This document shows positions 5,218 through 9,124 of a DNA stretch of 9,124 nucleotides, piece by piece. The notes beneath the pieces were generated by a model. It saw only the letters and a list, made by a program, of their open reading frames with translations. It was not told the origin of the DNA and did not search any database. The number at the start of each line of letters is the position of its first letter. Position 1 is the first letter of the stretch. The translations under genes and the position numbers were made by a program. Source of the stretch: Acidothermales bacterium. GTDB lineage: Bacteria; Actinomycetota; Actinomycetes; Streptosporangiales; WHST01. Location of the stretch: positions 1-9,124 of the forward strand of contig JAFMQP010000130.1 of assembly GCA_017354575.1 (NCBI GenBank), read 5' to 3'.

Positions 5218-7740
5218 GTGACCGAGGACGCGACCCTGCCTCCCAGGGACTCGATCCAGCCCGTCGACCTCCAGGTGGAGATGCAGCGCTCCTACCTGGA
5301 CTACGCGATGAGCGTGATCGTCTCGCGTGCGCTGCCGGACGTGCGGGACGGCCTCAAGCCCGTGCACCGCCGCGTCCTGTACGCGATGTACGACGGCGGC
5401 TACCGTCCCGACCGGGGGTACAGCAAGTGCTCCCGCGTCGTCGGCGACGTGATGGGCCAGTACCACCCGCACGGCGACTCGGCCATCTACGACGCGCTCG
5501 TGCGGCTCGCGCAGCCGTGGTCGATGCGCTACCCCCTCGTCGACGGCCAGGGCAACTTCGGCTCCCGCGGCAACGACCCGCCGGCGGCCATGCGGTACAC
5601 CGAGTGCCGGATGGCCCGGCTGGCGATGGAGATGGTGCGCTCCATCGACGAGGAGACCGTCGACTTCTCGCCCAACTACGACGGCGAGACGCAGGAGCCC
5701 GACGTCCTGCCCGCCCGCTTCCCCAACCTGCTGGTCAACGGGGCGTCCGGCATCGCCGTCGGCATGGCGACGAGCATCCCCCCGCACAACCTGCGCGAGG
5801 TCGCCGCCGGCGTGCAGTGGCTGCTCGACAACCCCGAGGCGGGCAACGAGGAGCTGCTCGAGGCGCTGCTCGAGCGGATCAAGGGCCCGGACTTCCCCAC
5901 CGGCGCGTTGATCGTCGGCACCCGCGCGATCGAGCAGGCATACCGCACCGGCCGCGGCGCGATCACCATGCGCGCGGTCGTCGACGTGGAGGAGGACAGC
6001 CGCGGCCGTACGGTGCTCGTCATCACCGAGCTGCCGTACATGGTCAACCCCGACAACCTCGCGCAGAAGATCGCCGACCTCGCGAACACCGGCCGGGTGC
6101 AGGGCATCGCCGACATCCGGGACGAGTCAAGCGCACGCGTCGGCCAGCGGCTGGTCGTCGTGCTCAAGCGGGACGCGGTCGCGAAGGTCGTCTTGAACAA
6201 CCTGTACAAGCACACCCAGCTGCAGGACACGTTCGGCGCCAACATGCTGGCGCTCGTCGACGGCGTACCGCGCACGCTGTCGCTGGACGGGTTCGTCCGC
6301 AGCTGGGTCGACCACCAGATCGACGTCATCGTCCGGCGCACCCGGTTCCGGCTGCGCAAGCGCGAAGAGCGCCTGCACATCGTCCGGGCGCTGCTCAAGG
6401 CGATCGACCGCATCGACGAGGTCATCCAGCTCATCCGGGCGAGCGAGTCGGCGGCGGTCGCGCAGACGGCGTTGATGGACTTCCTCGACATCGACGAGGT
6501 GCAGGCCCGCGCGATCCTCGACATGCAGCTGCGCAAGCTCGCCGCCCTGGAACGGCAGGAGCTGCAGGAGGAACACGACGAGCTCGTCGCGGAGATCGCC
6601 GAGCTCAACGCGATCCTCGCGTCGCCGGAACGGCAGCGGGAGATCGTCGGCGAGGAGCTGGCGACGATCGTCGAGCAGTACGGCGACGACCGGCGCACGC
6701 AGATCGTGCCCGACGAGGGCGACATGACGGCGGAGGACCTCATCCCGCACGAGGACGTCGTCGTGACGATCACCCACGGCGGCTACGCGAAGCGGACGAA
6801 GTCCGACCTTTACCGGTCGCAGCGGCGTGGCGGCCGCGGCGTCAGGGGCGCGCAGCTCAAGCAGGACGACATCGTCGAGCACTTCTTCGTCACCGACACG
6901 CACCAGTGGATCCTGTTCTTCACGAACATGGGCCGGGTCTACCGGATCAAGGCGTACCACCTGCCCGAGGCGGCGCGGGACGCCCGCGGTCAGCACGTCG
7001 CCAACCTGGTGGCGTTCCAGCCGGACGAGCGGATCGCCGGCGTCCTTGCGATCCGCGACTACGAGATCGCGCCGTACCTCGTCGTCGCGACCAAGAACGG
7101 GCTGGTCAAGAAGACCAGGCTCAGCGACTACGACTCGGCACGCACCGGTGGCCTGATCGCGGTGAACCTCCGCGACGGCGACGAGCTGATCGGCGCCCGC
7201 CTGGTCGGTCCGGACGACGACATCCTGCTCGTCTCCCGGAAGGGCATGTCGATCCGGTTCCACGCCGACGACGCCGCCCTGCGCCCGATGGGCCGGGCGA
7301 CCAGTGGCGTCATCGGCATGCGCTTCCGTAACGGTGACGAACTGCTCGCGCTCGGCGTCGTGCGGCCCGAATCGGCCGGCTCGTACGTGTTCACGGCGAC
7401 GTCCGCCGGGTATGCCAAGCGGACGCCGGTCGACGAGTGGACGGTGAAGGGCCGAGGCGGGCTGGGGATCAAGGCGATGCGTACTGCCGACGGACGTGGC
7501 GTGCTGGTCGGCGCACTCATCGTCGGCGAGGGCGACGAGCTGTACGCGATCACCGCCGCCGGGGGCGTGATCCGCACTCGAGTGACGCAGGGTGAGCTTC
7601 GTCCGCTCGGTCGTGACACTATGGGAGTGCGCCTCATCAATCTGGCGGGAGGCGACGAGGTCGTCGCCGTCGCCTGGAACGCTGAGGCGGCCGCAGTCGA
7701 CGAGCCGGTGGACGACGAGCCCGGAGAGGGGGACGCGTGA
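5218..7740 (+). CDS. gyrA: DNA gyrase subunit A
   Basis: GyrA carries out DNA cleavage and religation and wraps DNA. The 840-residue product starts with a short N-arm, then SYLDYAMSVIVSRALPDVRDGLKPVHRR as expected. The quinolone-determining region GDVMGQYHPHGDSAIYDALVR spans 76-96: S88, A89 and D92 align with E. coli S83, A84 and D87, a susceptible-type arrangement unlike the Ala of M. tuberculosis at the first site. The catalytic tyrosine is Y127 (MRYTEC). IPPHNLREV at 187-195 is the conserved loop. The coiled-coil and C-gate region lies around 360-490. The GyrA box QRRGGRG at 535-541, required for DNA wrapping, opens the C-terminal beta-pinwheel, whose blades carry repeats such as GYAKRT and NGLVKKTRLSDY. 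An acidic tail (828-840) ends the protein. The stop overlaps the next gene's start by GTGA. Confidence 0.97.
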   Translation: MTEDATLPPRDSIQPVDLQVEMQRSYLDYAMSVIVSRALPDVRDGLKPVHRRVLYAMYDGGYRPDRGYSKCSRVVGDVMGQYHPHGDSAIYDALVRLAQPWSMRYPLVDGQGNFGSRGNDPPAAMRYTECRMARLAMEMVRSIDEETVDFSPNYDGETQEPDVLPARFPNLLVNGASGIAVGMATSIPPHNLREVAAGVQWLLDNPEAGNEELLEALLERIKGPDFPTGALIVGTRAIEQAYRTGRGAITMRAVVDVEEDSRGRTVLVITELPYMVNPDNLAQKIADLANTGRVQGIADIRDESSARVGQRLVVVLKRDAVAKVVLNNLYKHTQLQDTFGANMLALVDGVPRTLSLDGFVRSWVDHQIDVIVRRTRFRLRKREERLHIVRALLKAIDRIDEVIQLIRASESAAVAQTALMDFLDIDEVQARAILDMQLRKLAALERQELQEEHDELVAEIAELNAILASPERQREIVGEELATIVEQYGDDRRTQIVPDEGDMTAEDLIPHEDVVVTITHGGYAKRTKSDLYRSQRRGGRGVRGAQLKQDDIVEHFFVTDTHQWILFFTNMGRVYRIKAYHLPEAARDARGQHVANLVAFQPDERIAGVLAIRDYEIAPYLVVATKNGLVKKTRLSDYDSARTGGLIAVNLRDGDELIGARLVGPDDDILLVSRKGMSIRFHADDAALRPMGRATSGVIGMRFRNGDELLALGVVRPESAGSYVFTATSAGYAKRTPVDEWTVKGRGGLGIKAMRTADGRGVLVGALIVGEGDELYAITAAGGVIRTRVTQGELRPLGRDTMGVRLINLAGGDEVVAVAWNAEAAAVDEPVDDEPGEGDA

Positions 7741-8324
7741 GCGACCTCAAGCGCTTCGCCACGCGCGGCGCCACGGCGACAGGGACCCAGAACCGTCAAC
7801 AGCCGCAGCAGCAACCGGCACAACAACGCGGTCAGGGGAGCACCGGCAACGGCCAGGTCGCAGCCCCGCCCCGCGGCACGGAACAGACGGGTACCCAGCG
7901 TCTGATCCCCACCCGGCACACGGGCAGCCAGCCCCGCGTGCCGGGCGGCCGCGCCCGCGCCCCCCGGCGCGCCCATCTGCTGCTCAGCCGGGTCGACCCG
8001 TGGTCGGTGATGAAGTTCAGCTTCGTGGTGTCGCTGGTGCTGTTCGTCGTGCTCTTCGTGGCGGTGGCGGTGCTCTACGCGGTGCTCGCCGGCATGGGTG
8101 TCTTCGACGCCATCATCAACACGGCCCACGACCTCACCGGCAGCAGCGACAACTGGAACATCGCCGGCTGGTTCTCGGCCAAGACCATCCTCGGCTGGAC
8201 CGCGGTGCTCGGCGCGGTCAACGTCGTCCTGGTCACGGCCCTCGCGACCCTCGGCGCGTTCGTCTACAACCTCGTCACGGGGCTCGTCGGCGGTATCGAG
8301 GTCACCCTGTCCGAAGCAGAGTGA
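7737..8324 (+). CDS. DUF3566 family two-pass membrane protein
   Basis: The gene starts with GTG at 7737, overlapping the gyrA stop (GTGA), with GGAGAGGGGGA at 7723-7733 as ribosome site. The 195-residue product has a long N-terminal segment, residues 1-80, rich in Gln, Thr, Gly and Arg, with a glutamine cluster at about 19-31 and a basic stretch just before the membrane. Two hydrophobic helices follow, at about 94-118 and 152-178, with a loop containing NTAHDLTG between them and a short C-terminus ending EVTLSEAE. This matches DUF3566, found downstream of gyrA across actinobacteria (Rv0007 in M. tuberculosis), usually next to tRNA-Ile. No enzymatic motif is seen and the function is not established. 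The cytoplasmic location of the N-terminal segment is inferred from its positive charge. Confidence 0.85.
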   Translation: MSDLKRFATRGATATGTQNRQQPQQQPAQQRGQGSTGNGQVAAPPRGTEQTGTQRLIPTRHTGSQPRVPGGRARAPRRAHLLLSRVDPWSVMKFSFVVSLVLFVVLFVAVAVLYAVLAGMGVFDAIINTAHDLTGSSDNWNIAGWFSAKTILGWTAVLGAVNVVLVTALATLGAFVYNLVTGLVGGIEVTLSEAE

Positions 8325-8371
8325 CCGCGCCCGGCGTCCGGCCCGGTGAGCGACGAGCGCCCGCGGTGCGG

Positions 8372-8377
8372 TACGCT
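8372..8377 (+). promoter_or_regulatory. Candidate -10 element for tRNA-Ile
   Basis: TACGCT matches TANNNT and lies 48 bases before the tRNA 5' end, inside the 101-bp gap after the DUF3566 gene. A TGAGCG about 19 bp upstream could be a poor -35. The support is weak; read-through from the gyrase operon is an alternative. Confidence 0.27.
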
Positions 8378-8425
8378 CATCGCACACGCTGGTTCACCGA
8401 TCTGGTGGCCCGTGTCCCGGTCTTC

Positions 8426-8503
8426 GGGGCTATAGCTCAGCCCGGTTAGAGCGCTTCCCTGATAAGGAAGAGGTCCCTGGTTCAAGTCCAGGTAGCCCCA
8501 CCA
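8426..8503 (+). tRNA. ileT: tRNA-Ile (GAU anticodon) with encoded CCA
   Basis: All arms fold. Acceptor GGGGCTA (8426-8432) pairs with TAGCCCC (8493-8499). The D stem is GCTC (8435-8438) with GAGC (8449-8452). The anticodon stem is CTTCC (8454-8458) with GGAAG (8466-8470), around loop CTGATAA whose anticodon GAT is at 8461-8463. The T stem is CCTGG (8476-8480) with CCAGG (8488-8492), around TTCAAGT. The discriminator is A8500 and CCA is encoded at 8501-8503. GAU decodes isoleucine. tRNA-Ile after gyrA and the DUF3566 gene is the normal actinobacterial order. Its 3' half is also the likely target of the neighbouring integrase. The symbol is given by analogy with Mycobacterium ileT. Confidence 0.97.
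8461..8503. other. Probable attachment site (att core) within the 3' half of tRNA-Ile
   Basis: A tyrosine recombinase gene ends 89 bp from the tRNA 3' end and base composition falls immediately after it. Such integrases recombine within the anticodon-to-3' end part of a tRNA, and the element restores the lost end. The true core length cannot be read here because the second copy would lie beyond the right edge; the limits given are only the usual target region. Confidence 0.5.
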
Positions 8504-8592
8504 CGCGTCTGCGCAGGTCAGCGGACTGTGACCGTTCGCATCTATCCAAGACAGTCGCTGTTGAGTGACTAAGTGCGTGACTAAGTGCGTGA
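8504..8592. other. Element edge between tRNA-Ile and integrase
   Basis: These 89 bases hold no gene. They contain an imperfect inverted repeat (8519-8560) and most of three 12-bp tandem repeats (8565-8600). The composition is clearly less GC-rich than the gyrase genes. This position and structure suit the recombination-control part of an attachment site. Confidence 0.5.
8519..8560. repeat. Imperfect 10-bp inverted repeat beside tRNA-Ile
   Basis: CAGCGGACTGT at 8519-8529 and ACAGTCGCTG at 8551-8560 are reverse complements over 10 bp except for one extra G in the left arm. The spacer is 21 bases. No T-run follows on either strand, so a standard intrinsic terminator is unlikely. It could be a protein-binding site for integrase or excisionase, or a transcript-end hairpin for the integrase mRNA. 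Confidence 0.5.
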
Positions 8593-8600
8593 CTAAGTGC
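8565..8600. repeat. Three exact 12-bp tandem repeats, GTGACTAAGTGC
   Basis: The unit GTGACTAAGTGC occurs at 8565-8576, 8577-8588 and 8589-8600 without any mismatch or gap. The rightmost copy contains the integrase TAG stop (read on the minus strand). Because the unit is 12 bp, every copy supplies an in-frame TAG, giving three stops in a row. Directly repeated short sites next to an att core resemble arm-type integrase binding sites; replication slippage at the gene end is the alternative. Confidence 0.85.
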
Positions 8601-9124
8601 CGTTGTCGATCTTGAAGATGGTGTCCATGACGACGGCGCCGGTCTGAATGACCGGTCGGATCTGCTTCCTGTAGACAAGCTCGGTGACCGTGGTCGAAGA
8701 GTGCCCGACGAGACGGGAGATCTCTTCTAACGGAACGCCCTGATCCGACAGCAGTGACACGAAGCTGTGCCGCAGCTCGCGTGGCGTCCACTGGTCCGGG
8801 TCCAGGCCGTCGACTCTCTTGAGGATCGTCCGGAAGCGCTTCCTGACGTTCGCATCGTCAAGCGGAGTGCCGACGTGTGTACAGAAGACCAGGTTGTCGT
8901 CGTGCCAGCGGACTCCACGCTCTTCGGCCAGCGCACGGTCCTTAGCCTGCAGTCCACGGTGGTGCCGAAGCGCCTCGACGCAGCGAGCTGGTAGCGCGAT
9001 CGTGCGGCGGGACTTCCGGGTCTTGGTGTCGTTCCCGGCTCGGACGGAGCGCCAGACCGCGATGTAGGGAGGGACGGGCGGCTTGGCGTCTGGGGCGCCG
9101 GCCAGGTCGCCATGATCCCAGGGC
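8593..9124 (-). CDS. int: Tyrosine recombinase (phage-type integrase), C-terminal catalytic domain, 5' end outside window
   Basis: The open frame enters from the right edge (first full codon 9123-9121) and ends with TAG at 8595-8593, giving 176 residues. Numbered from the edge: the beta-hairpin with DTKTRKSRRTIALP at 32-45 (K34 the likely catalytic lysine), CTHVGTPLDDANVRKRF at 81-97, the box II segment TPRELRHSFVSLL at 113-125 with catalytic R118, LVGHSS at 138-143 with H141, and nucleophile Y151 in VYRKQIRP. The first catalytic Arg, the core-binding and the arm-binding domains lie outside. The motifs match integrases of actinobacterial integrative elements and prophages inserted in tRNA genes. 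The position beside tRNA-Ile, with the 3' end facing it, fits the int-att layout of pSAM2-like elements. One TTA leucine codon is at 8728-8730. The element type cannot be told from here. Confidence 0.93.
   Translation of the reverse strand, partial: PWDHGDLAGAPDAKPPVPPYIAVWRSVRAGNDTKTRKSRRTIALPARCVEALRHHRGLQAKDRALAEERGVRWHDDNLVFCTHVGTPLDDANVRKRFRTILKRVDGLDPDQWTPRELRHSFVSLLSDQGVPLEEISRLVGHSSTTVTELVYRKQIRPVIQTGAVVMDTIFKIDNGT

Noticed and set aside
8565..8600. CRISPR array
   Set aside because: The repeat unit is only 12 bp, in direct tandem without spacers, and no cas genes are present.
8264..8791. Minus-strand frame across tRNA-Ile and integrase containing GYLDLNQGPLPYQGSALTGLSYSP
   Set aside because: This is the well-known false peptide from reading a tRNA gene antisense. 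It conflicts with the tRNA and with the real integrase frame.
8727..9113. Minus-strand frame MATWPAPQTPSRPS... as a gene
   Set aside because: It is out of frame with the integrase, whose catalytic motifs run through the same bases in the neighbouring frame.

Overview
This window is high-GC actinobacterial chromosome, shown by codon use, GTG starts and family variants. It carries the replication cluster just downstream of dnaN, in the order dnaN (3' end) - gnd - recF - dciA (DUF721) - gyrB - gyrA - DUF3566 membrane protein - tRNA-Ile(GAU). Streptomyces has the same order including gnd. Mycobacterium has it without gnd, with Rv0004 as dciA and Rv0007 as the DUF3566 gene, followed by ileT. I cannot name the genus from sequence alone. 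All protein genes in this block are on the + strand and intact.

Layout. Bases 1-211 are the end of the sliding clamp gene. gnd (252-1196) is a short-type 6-phosphogluconate dehydrogenase with a strong Shine-Dalgarno. recF starts 2 bp after gnd stops and overlaps dciA by 11 bp, so these three look like one translationally coupled unit. A 373-bp gap (2847-3219) separates this unit from gyrB. It holds a pair of DnaA-box-like motifs, a possible -10 element and a leader rich in inverted repeats. gyrB and gyrA are 36 bp apart, and gyrA overlaps the DUF3566 gene through GTGA. tRNA-Ile follows after about 100 bp.

Function of the block. DnaN is the replication clamp, DciA is associated with replicative helicase loading, RecF helps load RecA at gaps, and GyrA2B2 removes positive supercoils. 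gnd is a metabolic gene placed among them.

Right end. Immediately after the tRNA-Ile 3' end the composition drops: I count 65 G/C in the 120 bases 8521-8640 (54%), against 63-68% in two gyrA lines I counted. A minus-strand tyrosine recombinase gene enters from the right edge and stops 89 bp from the tRNA. It has no ATG-to-stop reading frame within the window because its 5' end is cut off. This is the typical edge of an integrative element (AICE, ICE or prophage) inserted in a tRNA gene. Between the tRNA and the integrase lie a 10-bp imperfect inverted repeat and three exact 12-bp tandem repeats that overlap the integrase stop. These are the least explained sequences in the window and the best candidates for recombination-control sites. 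The element's cargo lies beyond base 9124.
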